A stretch of 46,080 nucleotides of DNA from UBA11524 sp964464815. Its GTDB lineage: Bacteria > Bacillota > Clostridia > Christensenellales > Aristaeellaceae. The notes beneath the pieces were generated by a model that did no database searches, had not been told where the DNA came from, and worked only from the letters and a program-made list of their open reading frames with translations. Every line of letters starts with the position of its first letter. Within the stretch, counting starts at the first letter, position 1. The translations under genes and the position numbers were made by a program. Location: NCBI GenBank assembly GCA_964464815.1, contig CAYXHF010000016.1:1-46080 (forward strand), written 5' to 3'. Shown here one piece after another: positions 24,908 through 32,960 of the stretch.

Positions 24908-25966
24908 ATGGGAAAGGTCAGTTCGTTCCTGAAGAGGAAAAACGTGCTGTTCTCTGCAAAGCGCTACGGCATTGATGCAATGGGTGCTATGGCGCAGGGT
25001 CTGTTTGCGTCCTTGCTGATTGGTACCATCATCAAGACGCTGGGACAGCAGCTGAATGTAGATTTTCTGGTGGCTGCGGGCGATGTGGCCAGCAGCGTGG
25101 CTGGCCCGGCGATGGCGGTGTCCATCGGTTCGGCCCTGGCGGCGCCGCAGCTGGTGCTCTACAGCCTGATTGCCGTGGGCATGGCGGCCAACAAGCTTGG
25201 CGGCGCTGGTGGCCCGCTGGCGGTATACATCATCACCATCATTGCGGCCGAATGTGGCAAGATGGTGAGCAAGGAAACGAAGATTGATATTCTCGTGACC
25301 CCTGCGGTGACGATTCTGATTGGTTACGCCCTGTCTGCCCTGTGCGCACCGGCGATTGGTGCGGCGGCCAGTGCGGTGGGCGAATTCATCAAGTGGGCGA
25401 CGAATTTGCAGCCCTTCCTGATGGGCATTCTGGTGTCCGTGGTGGTCGGCGTTGTGCTGACGCTACCGATTTCCAGTGCGGCGATTTGCGCGGCGCTTTC
25501 TCTGACCGGACTGGCAGGTGGCGCGGCGGTGGCTGGCTGCTGTGCGCAGATGGTTGGCTTCGCGGTCATGTCCTTCCGGGAAAACGGCGTGGGTGGTCTG
25601 GTCAGCCAGGGCCTTGGCACGTCGATGCTGCAAATGCCCAACATCACCCGCAACCCGCGCATCTGGATTCCGCCGACGCTGGCTTCGGCCATCACGGGCC
25701 CGATTGCTACGTGCGTTTTCCATCTGCAAATGAACGGCACGCCGGTCTCCAGCGGTATGGGTACGTGCGGTCTGGTTGGCCAGATTGGCGTCTACACCGG
25801 CTGGCTGAACGACATCGCCGCTGGCACGAAGGCCGCCATCGTCCCGATGGACTGGATTGGTCTGGTGCTGATCTGCTTCGTGCTGCCCGCAATCCTGAGC
25901 GTTCTGTTCTGCGAGGTGCTTCGCAAGTGGAACTGGATTCAGCCCGATGACCTGAAGCTGCAATAA
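24908..25966 (+). CDS. PTS transporter subunit IIC-type membrane protein
   Basis: The 352 residues are almost entirely hydrophobic, with about nine or ten membrane segments, and resemble the EIIC_2 family of PTS-related membrane proteins, which are often encoded without IIA or IIB partners. Family-like stretches are the N-terminal KRYGIDAMGAMAQGLFASLLIGTI, GGAGGPLAVYIITIIAAECGK and the later GTSMLQMPNITRNPRIWIPP. No phosphorylated Cys or His domain is fused to it and none lies nearby, so a transport role independent of PTS phosphorylation is possible. AAAAGGAG lies about ten bases before the ATG. Neighbouring fba suggests sugar metabolism, but that is only context. Confidence 0.78.
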   Translation: MGKVSSFLKRKNVLFSAKRYGIDAMGAMAQGLFASLLIGTIIKTLGQQLNVDFLVAAGDVASSVAGPAMAVSIGSALAAPQLVLYSLIAVGMAANKLGGAGGPLAVYIITIIAAECGKMVSKETKIDILVTPAVTILIGYALSALCAPAIGAAASAVGEFIKWATNLQPFLMGILVSVVVGVVLTLPISSAAICAALSLTGLAGGAAVAGCCAQMVGFAVMSFRENGVGGLVSQGLGTSMLQMPNITRNPRIWIPPTLASAITGPIATCVFHLQMNGTPVSSGMGTCGLVGQIGVYTGWLNDIAAGTKAAIVPMDWIGLVLICFVLPAILSVLFCEVLRKWNWIQPDDLKLQ

Positions 25967-25967
25967 T

Positions 25968-26020
25968 ACAAAAACGTCCGTCAAGGAATGCAATGCATGC
26001 ACCTTGACGGACGTTATTTT
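25968..26020. terminator. Bidirectional terminator
   Basis: AACGTCCGTCAAGG pairs perfectly with CCTTGACGGACGTT across a 15-base loop, with A-rich and T-rich flanks serving the two converging genes. Confidence 0.85.
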
Positions 26021-27545
26021 ACCCAATCAGGGAGTGAAGCAAGTGCCGCACGCGCTGCACCAGCTGCCCAAAGGCTTCGCTGTGCCGGAAGCACCCATAC
26101 ATCACGCCAGCAAACACAACGCTGTACACCACGCACCCGAGCAGCAGTCCCGGAATGTCCGTTGCCAGCGGTGTCAGCAGTTTGTACCCAAGCGCACAGA
26201 GGAGCATCACCAGCACCAGGCGCGTGCCGTAGCACAGGAAGTACAGCCGCAGCTTCTCGCGCCACCCTTCGCCGATGCCGTGGCGCATCAGAATCAACGG
26301 CTCCACCCAGACGCAGGTCAGCAGGCTCGACAGCACCGTACCGCCGAGAATGCCTGCGACGCCAAAGGGCTTGACCAAAGCGAGGGAGAAAACCAGATTC
26401 AGCACGGCCTCTGCAATGGCCTTCCAGCGGTCATGGCGGAAAAGTCCGCGTGCCTCGCGGAAGAGCAGGTTCATTTGCCGCATGCCGCTGAGATAGAATT
26501 CCAGCACAATCACCGTCAGCGTCCCGAGGGAGAAGCAGTACTCCGCGCCAAACATCAGGCGCAAAAGCGGCGTCAGGAACAGAAAGAGTCCGCCGGTCAG
26601 ATAGGCATACAGGAGATAGAGCATCAAATCAAGCTCCCGATAGACCGCATAGACACGTGTGGGCGATTCCGTCGCGTTCAGGTTGCCGATGCCGCCCGAA
26701 AACGCGCCAAGGAGCTTCGCCATCAGGCCGTTCAGGCTGCCGAGAAGCATCCGGTAGTTGGCGTAGATGCCGACCGTGTTCAGCCCGATGAAGGCAGACA
26801 TCAGGAGATTGTCGGTATTACGCACCACGGCGGTGGAAAAGCGGTGAATGCTCATCGCGCCGACGTCACGGAAGATGGTTCGCCGCTCCACTTTGTCCGG
26901 CAGACCAGGAATTTCAGCAAGATACGGATAGTCCTTGCGTACCTTGTACGCGATGATGAGATTTGGGCAGAAGGGCAAAACGAGCTGCGCGAGCAAATAC
27001 AGATAGAAATTCTGCGTGAAGATGAGGAGGAAAATCTGCACAGCGACGCGCAGAATCTCAAACACCTGACACCAGACGGCACGCACATATGCCTTCTGAT
27101 GCGCCACATAAATGCTATTATGATAGGAAAGCAAATATGAGCAAGCGGTGGAAAGCAGATAGAGCAAATAAATCAGCGGCAGCTGCGCCACGTCGCCGCT
27201 ATCCCGGACGAGCCACGGCAAAAACGGCAGCAGCAACAGCCCGAGCAGCAGCACCACTGCCGCCACGATGTGATACATCCGCCGGTATAGGCGCATCAGG
27301 TGCGCCAGCTGAACCTTGTTTTCCTCCGCCGCGGGCTTGTAGAGGCTGTAGAGCATGGCCGTGCCGATGCCAAGCTCCGAAAGCGTCAGGACGCCGAGCA
27401 AATCGCTGAACAATCCGTTGACACCCAGATACGCGGCGGATAGGTAGCGCACGAACAGCATCCGGCTCACGAAGGTGAGTAGCAGGGTAATCATCTGCCC
27501 TGTGACGCTGACCAGCAGATTACGCAGCATGAACCTGGTTCGCAT
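26019..27545 (-). CDS. Polysaccharide flippase, Wzx/MOP superfamily
   Basis: Wzx-type proteins flip lipid-linked oligosaccharides across the membrane during capsule or cell-wall glycan synthesis. The 508 residues contain 12-14 hydrophobic segments, with the typical first helices (LLVSVTGQMITLLLTFVSRMLFVRYL), the YLGVNGLFSDLLGVLTLSELGIG region conserved in the family, and the central NTDNLLMSAFIGLNTVGIYANY. The ATG at 27545 is chosen because AAAGGA lies eight bases upstream; an in-frame ATG seven codons earlier would contain that site. It follows the GT2 gene by 24 bases in a minus-strand operon and faces glf, which fits surface glycan assembly. Confidence 0.9.
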   Translation of the reverse strand: MRTRFMLRNLLVSVTGQMITLLLTFVSRMLFVRYLSAAYLGVNGLFSDLLGVLTLSELGIGTAMLYSLYKPAAEENKVQLAHLMRLYRRMYHIVAAVVLLLGLLLLPFLPWLVRDSGDVAQLPLIYLLYLLSTACSYLLSYHNSIYVAHQKAYVRAVWCQVFEILRVAVQIFLLIFTQNFYLYLLAQLVLPFCPNLIIAYKVRKDYPYLAEIPGLPDKVERRTIFRDVGAMSIHRFSTAVVRNTDNLLMSAFIGLNTVGIYANYRMLLGSLNGLMAKLLGAFSGGIGNLNATESPTRVYAVYRELDLMLYLLYAYLTGGLFLFLTPLLRLMFGAEYCFSLGTLTVIVLEFYLSGMRQMNLLFREARGLFRHDRWKAIAEAVLNLVFSLALVKPFGVAGILGGTVLSSLLTCVWVEPLILMRHGIGEGWREKLRLYFLCYGTRLVLVMLLCALGYKLLTPLATDIPGLLLGCVVYSVVFAGVMYGCFRHSEAFGQLVQRVRHLLHSLIG

Positions 27546-27569
27546 GGAATGTATCCTTTCGTACAAAAA

Positions 27570-28511
27570 TCAAATGAGACGCGCAACCGTGCAGCGGGTA
27601 TGCAGGGCAAGGGAGCGCAGGGCGGCACGCGGCCGCAGCTGTTCATGACGAAGCAGCAGACGCAGGGAGTGCGCGTGCTGTTGCAGCGCCTGACGCATGT
27701 CGGGTGATTTCCGCTCGGCGGCAGAAAGCGCCTGCCAGACGTTCTGAATGGCATAATATTGGTAGGATTCCAGCTGGGCAATCGCATCCGGCACGTGCAG
27801 GGCGCACAGCTGCTCAATGCAATGCGCAAAGGCGGCTGCCTCATCCAAATGCCGCAGGGTCTTGCGGCACTTCATGATGCTGCCCGGCGTTTGACGATAA
27901 TAGTAGTAGCAATCGGAAACTGTCACGACACGCGTCGCAGTGGCATAAAGCGATACGGCCAGAAAGTCATCCTCGTTCAGATGGCCTTCCGGATAGCGAA
28001 GGGTAGCGAATATCTCCCGGCGATAGAGCTTGTTCCAGGCGACCAGAAAATGTGGATTGCTGACGGCGCGCAGGGCATCCTGCTGCGAAAGCGTTTGCGA
28101 TGCAAGGCGTGGCCACTGCCTTTCCAGCGGCACACCAGTGGCATCTGTTTTGCATACGCCGCACAGGGCAATATCGGCTTGCGCGTCCTGTGCGGAAACA
28201 TACAGCGCCTGCAAGCAATCCGGATGCAGAAAATCGTCCGAATCGACGAAGAAGAGCCATTGACCACGGGCAAGGTCGATGCCCGCATTTCGTGCGGCAC
28301 TCAGGCCACGGTTGCGCTGGTGCAGCACGCGGATGCGCTTGTCCTGTGCGGCGGCCTCGTCGCACAGTGCGCCGCATCGGTCGGGCGAACCATCATCCAC
28401 CAGAATCAGCTCAAAATCGGCCATGCGCTGCGCCAAAACGGAGGAAATGGCCTGCGGCAAATAGGCTTCCACATCGTAAACGGGCATAATGACACTAATC
28501 AGAGGCTGCAT
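27570..28511 (-). CDS. Glycosyltransferase family 2
   Basis: GT2 enzymes transfer a sugar from a nucleotide donor to a growing glycan on the cytoplasmic face of the membrane. The 313 residues carry the GT-A hallmarks: ISVIMPVYDVEAYL (5-18), the nucleotide-binding FELILVDDGSPD (33-44), GLSAARNAGIDLARG (69-83) and the DxD-type metal site FVDSDD (about 88-93). The C-terminal third is helical and variable. AGGAGG lies nine bases upstream of the ATG. It is the first gene of an operon with the flippase and divergent from glf. Donor and acceptor sugars cannot be told from sequence. Confidence 0.92.
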   Translation of the reverse strand: MQPLISVIMPVYDVEAYLPQAISSVLAQRMADFELILVDDGSPDRCGALCDEAAAQDKRIRVLHQRNRGLSAARNAGIDLARGQWLFFVDSDDFLHPDCLQALYVSAQDAQADIALCGVCKTDATGVPLERQWPRLASQTLSQQDALRAVSNPHFLVAWNKLYRREIFATLRYPEGHLNEDDFLAVSLYATATRVVTVSDCYYYYRQTPGSIMKCRKTLRHLDEAAAFAHCIEQLCALHVPDAIAQLESYQYYAIQNVWQALSAAERKSPDMRQALQQHAHSLRLLLRHEQLRPRAALRSLALHTRCTVARLI

Positions 28512-28683
28512 GCGATATTTCCTCCTGCGTACTTTGTCTTATTGTAGCATGTTTGCGGGTAAAACACAACAGCGTGTCATCTTCTGGCACGCTTTCGCCA
28601 TGCATGCAGGAGTTTTGCGCCTGTCCGTCGAAAAAGACAAGGACGGAGGAAATGGCAACAACATTGGGATGGAAGGAGCAGGT

Positions 28684-29799
28684 ATGCAGTACGATTATCT
28701 GGTCGTGGGCGCTGGCCTCTACGGCGCAACCTTTGCCCAGCAGATGCAGGAGGCTGGCAAGCGCGTGCTGGTGGTGGAGAAGCGGGCGCACATCGGTGGC
28801 AATGTGTACACGGAGGACGTGAACGGCATTCCTGTACACCGCTATGGGGCGCACATTTTCCATACGGATGATGCGCAGGTGTGGCAGTATGTGAACCGCT
28901 TTGCGACGTTCAACAGCTTCACCAATTCGCCGTGGGCGCGCTATCAGGGGCGCTTGTATCCGCTTCCGTTTCATATGAATACGTTCTATGCCATGTGGGG
29001 CGTGACCAAGCCTGAGGAGGCGCGTGCCATTATTGCCAGCCAGCGAGCGGAAATGGATCATGAGCCGCGCAATTTGGAGGAGCAGGCCATTTCGCTTGTC
29101 GGGCGCGACCTCTACGAGGCGCTGGTGCGTGGCTACAGCGAGAAACAGTGGGGCAGACCGTGCAGGGAGCTGCCGGCGTTCCTGATTCGCCGCTTGCCGG
29201 TGCGCTTTACGTATGACAATCATTATTTCAGCGACCGCTATCAGGGTGTGCCGGAAAACGGCTATACGGCGATGGTAGAAAAGCTGCTTGCGCATGTGGA
29301 GGTGCGCTTGCAGACGGATTTTCTGGCGCAGCGGGAGGTTTTGACGCCTTTGGCGAAGAAAATCGTGTTCACAGGCGCGGTGGATCAATACTACGCCTCC
29401 TGCTTCGGGCCGCTGGCCTATCGGACACTGCGCTTTGAAACGAAGGATTTGCCGGTCGTGTCGTATCAGGGGAATGCGGTGATGAACGAATGCGATGCCG
29501 ATGTACCCTACACGCGCGTGATTGAGCACAAGTATTTCGCCTATGGTCAGACGGCGGTGCTTTCACAGCCGCATACGGTCGTGACGTGGGAGTATCCGCT
29601 GGCGTGGCATCCGGGCGACGAGCCGTACTATCCCATCAATGATGATGCGAACAATGCACTGTATGCACGCTATCAGGCGCTTGCGGAAAAAGAGGAAAAC
29701 GTGTGCTTTGGCGGGCGCTTGGGATTATACCGCTATATGGACATGGACGATACCATCCGTGCCGCGCTGGATGCGGCGAAAAAAGAAATCACCCCATAA
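28684..29799 (+). CDS. glf: UDP-galactopyranose mutase
   Basis: Glf converts UDP-galactopyranose to UDP-galactofuranose using reduced FAD; galactofuranose is used in surface glycans. The 371 residues match the bacterial family: FAD-binding DYLVVGAGLYGATFAQ (4-19), HIGGN (about 39-43), VHRYGAHIFHTDD (about 53-65), and later the conserved active-site arginine regions (FTNSPWARYQGRLYPLP, SEKQWGRP and the C-terminal GRLGLYRYMDMDD). The ATG at 28684 has AAGGAG five bases upstream; an in-frame ATG 65 codons earlier overlaps the divergent GT2 gene and is rejected. Next to flippase and GT2 genes, it supports a galactofuranose-containing polymer. Confidence 0.96.
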   Translation: MQYDYLVVGAGLYGATFAQQMQEAGKRVLVVEKRAHIGGNVYTEDVNGIPVHRYGAHIFHTDDAQVWQYVNRFATFNSFTNSPWARYQGRLYPLPFHMNTFYAMWGVTKPEEARAIIASQRAEMDHEPRNLEEQAISLVGRDLYEALVRGYSEKQWGRPCRELPAFLIRRLPVRFTYDNHYFSDRYQGVPENGYTAMVEKLLAHVEVRLQTDFLAQREVLTPLAKKIVFTGAVDQYYASCFGPLAYRTLRFETKDLPVVSYQGNAVMNECDADVPYTRVIEHKYFAYGQTAVLSQPHTVVTWEYPLAWHPGDEPYYPINDDANNALYARYQALAEKEENVCFGGRLGLYRYMDMDDTIRAALDAAKKEITP

Positions 29800-29803
29800 A
29801 GAG

Positions 29804-29858
29804 AGGTCAGCCATGGGCAGGGCGCAGCGGATGCGTTTGTCCCTGGCTGACCGTTTTT
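29804..29858 (+). terminator. Terminator of glf
   Basis: GGTCAGCCA pairs with TGGCTGACC, extended inside by GGG/CCC, followed by GTTTTT. It abuts the displaced end of the LysM gene on the other strand. Confidence 0.8.
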
Positions 29859-30010
29859 ATTCAATGCAGATGATGGTGCCGGAGGAAAAATCGCTGGGCA
29901 GCAGCGTCGGATTCAGCGCCAGCAGACGACCACGCGTTGTGCGCAGCGATGCGGCGAGGGAGTCAAGCGTTTCCTCAGGACGAATCGTATAGCTGGCGCG
30001 TTCCGGCGGG
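29857..30010 (-). pseudogene. Displaced fourth LysM domain of the frameshifted LysM gene
   Basis: In the frame next to the end of the upstream LysM gene, the minus strand encodes SYTIRPEETLDSLAASLR, then TTRGRLLALNPTLLPSDF and finally IICIE before TAA at 29859-29857. This is a clear LysM domain, and it continues the spacing of the three domains before it. Removing one G from the GGG at 30008-30010 joins the frames and leaves a regular run of Pro codons at the join. The intact protein would be about 250 residues. Confidence 0.85.
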
Positions 30011-30610
30011 CGGCGCACAGTAGGGCGTACCACTGACCAGATACCCGGGCTGCAATTGCGGATTGCTGCTGCGCATGGCGCGGTAGCTGACGTTGTGACG
30101 AATCAGCAGATCGGCATAGCTTTCGCCGGGCTGCACGGTGGCGGCGGTATATCCTGCCGGGCAGGAAAGCGGTCGGTCGGGAATGGGCGTGCCTTCGTTT
30201 TCATCGGGCAGGGGAATGACGGGCGTTTGTGCGCTGTCGTCATCTTCATCGGCGGTGGCAGGAACGCAAAGAATCTGACCCGGTGTCAAACTGTCCGGCG
30301 ATACGCCCGGATTGCGCTCCGCCAGCTCATAGGTGGTGATGCCGAGGCGCTGGGCGATGGCGGCAAAGGTATCGCCCGACTGGACGGTGTAGGGCTGACC
30401 GCTGATGCAGGTGTAGGCAAAGAAAGGCAGACAAATCTCCGAGCCTGCGGTGAGGGTAGCAAAATCCACACCGGGATTGATGACAGAAAGCGCCTGAACG
30501 GTCGTTGCATGCTGCAAGGCAACGCTGCTGGCGGTGTCACCGTCCTGCCACGTGTAGCGTTCTGAGCCTCGTGGACAGGTGCGAAACTGGATGTTGCGGC
30601 TCTGTTCCAT
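29975..30610 (-). CDS. LysM-repeat protein, frameshifted near its C-terminus
   Basis: LysM domains bind N-acetylglucosamine polymers such as peptidoglycan; multi-LysM proteins of this kind are common in Clostridia. The 211 residues as read hold three LysM domains: RYTWQDGDTASSVALQ (about 18-62), PYTVQSGDTFAAIAQRLG (about 74-118) and AATVQPGESYADLLIRHN (about 152-196), with an acidic Pro-rich linker between the second and third. The frame then runs out in an unrelated tail, GTRQLYDSS. The true fourth domain is in the neighbouring frame (29857-30010). There is no signal peptide, so the protein may be a spore-coat or cytoplasm-made coat protein. AGGAGG lies nine bases upstream of the ATG at 30610. 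Confidence 0.82.
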   Translation of the reverse strand: MEQSRNIQFRTCPRGSERYTWQDGDTASSVALQHATTVQALSVINPGVDFATLTAGSEICLPFFAYTCISGQPYTVQSGDTFAAIAQRLGITTYELAERNPGVSPDSLTPGQILCVPATADEDDDSAQTPVIPLPDENEGTPIPDRPLSCPAGYTAATVQPGESYADLLIRHNVSYRAMRSSNPQLQPGYLVSGTPYCAPPAGTRQLYDSS

Positions 30611-30693
30611 AATTGTTTTCCTCCTGTTTGCACTTTTCGGCGGGTTTTGCGCCCACCATTCAAAATTTATGCGCCGAGAGTTGAATCTATCCC

Positions 30694-30722
30694 TTGCCCT
30701 CTGCCGGATTCTATGATATAAT
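30694..30722 (+). promoter_or_regulatory. Probable promoter of the argF-carAB operon
   Basis: TTGCCC (30694-30699), a 17-base spacer and a perfect TATAAT (30717-30722). The start would be about 175 bases upstream of argF, so the ARG box at 30831 would be downstream of it; a second, closer promoter is possible. Confidence 0.6.
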
Positions 30723-30830
30723 GGCTCGAGGTGTGCGAGGCGCCCATTTTGGTGTGCCAATGTTCACCGATTGGCATGGACTTTGCAGGAGGGTTTTCTG
30801 TTTATCGTTCGGAAAACGAGAAAACAGATA

Positions 30831-30846
30831 TTGCATAAAAATGCAA
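30831..30846 (+). promoter_or_regulatory. ARG box (ArgR/AhrC operator) upstream of argF
   Basis: The palindrome TTGCATAAAAATGCAA resembles the Bacillus AhrC consensus CATGAATAAAAATKCAAK. It lies 56 bases before the argF start codon, which suits arginine repression. The regulator gene is not in this window. Confidence 0.7.
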
Positions 30847-30902
30847 AGTTTGTGTGTTTTGATACACTATGAGTTCGGATATCTGTGATGGAGGGAAAAC
30901 GA

Positions 30903-31823
30903 ATGAAGCATCTTTTGAAGCTGCTTGACCTGTCCCAAGAAGAAATCACCGAGCTGCTCGACCTCGCCGACCGCTTAAAGGCGGAGAATAAGGCGGGTAT
31001 CGCGCATCCCATCCTCAAGGGCAAGACGCTGGGCATGATCTTTGAAAAGTCCTCGACGCGCACCCGTGTCAGCTTTGAAACGGGTATGTATCAACTGGGT
31101 GGACACGCCCTGTTCCTGTCCAGCCGGGATTTGCAGATTGGGCGCGGCGAACCGGTGGAGGATACGGCCCGTGTGCTGAGCCGCTATCTGGACGGCATCA
31201 TGATTCGCACCTTCCAGCAAGAGGAAGTGGAGACGCTGGCCCGCGTGGGCAGCATTCCGATTATCAACGGCCTGACCGACTTCTGCCATCCCTGCCAGGT
31301 GCTGGCGGACTTGCAGACGGTGCGTGAGCATAAGGGCAAGATTGCGGGACTGAACATGTGCTACATTGGCGATGGCAACAACATGGCTAATTCCCTGATT
31401 GTGGGCTTCCTCAAGATGGGCGCGCATGTGGCTATCGCGTGTCCGGATGCGTACCAGCCGGATGAAACCATTCTGGCATTCACCAAGCAGTATCCGGGCC
31501 AGTTCCTGATGACGGACAAGCCCCTGGAGGCGGCTAAGGATGCGGATGTGATCTTCACCGACGTCTGGGCGTCCATGGGTCAGGAGGAAGAAAAGGCGAT
31601 TCGCGAAAAGGCGTTCCGTGGCTATCAGGTCAATAGCGATCTGCTGGCTGTGGCGCATGAGGGCTGCATGGTGCAGCACTGTCTGCCGGCACACCGCGGC
31701 GAGGAAATCACGGCGGAGGTGTTTGAACAGCACGCGGATGAAATTTTCGATGAGGCGGAGAATCGTCTGCACGCGCAGAAGGCGGTCATGGTGGCTGTCA
31801 TGGCGGACAAGCCGGTTTGCTGA
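30903..31823 (+). CDS. argF: Ornithine carbamoyltransferase
   Basis: ArgF joins carbamoyl phosphate and ornithine to make citrulline in arginine synthesis. The 306 residues show the carbamoyl phosphate loop SSTRTRVSFE (50-59), HPCQ near 129-132, the ornithine-side FTDVWASMGQE and HCLPAHRGEE. These are diagnostic of ornithine rather than aspartate carbamoyltransferase. The ATG at 30903 has GGAGGG seven bases upstream and is preferred over the ATG at 30885. It is the first gene of argF-carA-carB, and an ARG box lies 56 bases upstream. The carbamoyl phosphate it uses is made by the next two gene products. Confidence 0.97.
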   Translation: MKHLLKLLDLSQEEITELLDLADRLKAENKAGIAHPILKGKTLGMIFEKSSTRTRVSFETGMYQLGGHALFLSSRDLQIGRGEPVEDTARVLSRYLDGIMIRTFQQEEVETLARVGSIPIINGLTDFCHPCQVLADLQTVREHKGKIAGLNMCYIGDGNNMANSLIVGFLKMGAHVAIACPDAYQPDETILAFTKQYPGQFLMTDKPLEAAKDADVIFTDVWASMGQEEEKAIREKAFRGYQVNSDLLAVAHEGCMVQHCLPAHRGEEITAEVFEQHADEIFDEAENRLHAQKAVMVAVMADKPVC

Positions 31824-31877
31824 GCGGTAGGAAACGTTTTTGGCTGCAATTAGAACAGAAAAACGGAGGAATAATGC

Positions 31878-32960
31878 ATGAAGGGCTATCTGCTGCTGGC
31901 CAATGGTCAGCTCTATGAAGGGACGCTGATGGGTGCTGCGAAGCCGGTCATGGCGGAGCTGGTGTTCACCACGGCCATGACGGGATATCTGGAAACGCTG
32001 ACCGACCCGTCCTACGAAGGCGAAATCGTCATCCAGACCTTCCCTTGCATCGGCAACTATGGCGTGATTGAGGAAGACTTTGAGTCGCCGGGTCCGCGCC
32101 TGTCGGCCTACATCGTGCGCGAGCTGTGCGACACGCCGAATAACTTCCGCACGCAGGGCAAGCTCAACGACTATCTGGTCAAGGCCGGCATTCCCTGCCT
32201 GACGGATGTGGATACCCGTGCCCTGACGCGCACCATCCGCAACGCGGGCGTCATGAACGCCGCTCTGCTGACGGAAAAGCCGGAAAATATCGAAGAAATT
32301 TGCGAGAAGCTGCGCAATCTGCCCTTCCACCCCTCGATTCAGGATGTGACCACAAAGAGCATCATCGAGCCGAAGAAGCCTGGTCGTCATCATGTGGTGC
32401 TGTGGGACTTTGGCACGAAGGAAAGCATCCAGCATGAGCTGGAAAAACGCGGCTGCGCGGTGACGGTCGTTCCGGCCAGCACCACGGCGCAGGAGATTCT
32501 GGCCATGAATCCCGACGGCCTGATGCTCTCCAACGGCCCGGGCAACCCGGCGGACAATCCCTCGGTGATTGCCAATATTCGCGAGGTGATGCGCCATCGC
32601 ATCCCGACCTTCGGCATCTGCCTGGGTCATCAGCTGCTGGCGCTGAGCCAGGGCGCGAAGGCGGTCAAGCTCAAGTACGGCCATCGCGGCGAAAATCAGC
32701 CGGCCAAGGACGTCAAGACGGGTCTGTCCTACATGACCAGCCAGAATCACGGCTTTGCGCTGGATTCCGATTCGCTGCCGTCCAATGCGTCCCTGCGCTT
32801 TGTCAATGGCAATGACGGCACGTGCGAGGGCCTTGACTATACGGATATGCCTGCCTTCTCCGTCCAGTTCCATCCGGAAGCATGCGCTGGCCCGCTGGAC
32901 ACCCGCTTCCTGTTCGACCGTTTTATCGCTATGATGGGAGGAAATAAGGAATGCCGCTGA
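31878..32960 (+). CDS. carA: Carbamoyl-phosphate synthase small (glutaminase) subunit
   Basis: CarA hydrolyses glutamine and channels ammonia to CarB. The 360 residues have the N-terminal CarA-specific domain (MTGYLETLTDPSYEGEIVIQ) and a C-terminal class I glutamine amidotransferase domain with nucleophile C248 in FGICLGHQ, and the His-Glu pair in VQFHPEA near the C-terminus. Length is typical. ACGGAGGAATAATGC precedes the ATG. It lies 54 bases after argF and overlaps carB by ten bases. The placement argues for an arginine-linked rather than a pyrimidine-linked synthase. Confidence 0.97.
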   Translation: MKGYLLLANGQLYEGTLMGAAKPVMAELVFTTAMTGYLETLTDPSYEGEIVIQTFPCIGNYGVIEEDFESPGPRLSAYIVRELCDTPNNFRTQGKLNDYLVKAGIPCLTDVDTRALTRTIRNAGVMNAALLTEKPENIEEICEKLRNLPFHPSIQDVTTKSIIEPKKPGRHHVVLWDFGTKESIQHELEKRGCAVTVVPASTTAQEILAMNPDGLMLSNGPGNPADNPSVIANIREVMRHRIPTFGICLGHQLLALSQGAKAVKLKYGHRGENQPAKDVKTGLSYMTSQNHGFALDSDSLPSNASLRFVNGNDGTCEGLDYTDMPAFSVQFHPEACAGPLDTRFLFDRFIAMMGGNKECR

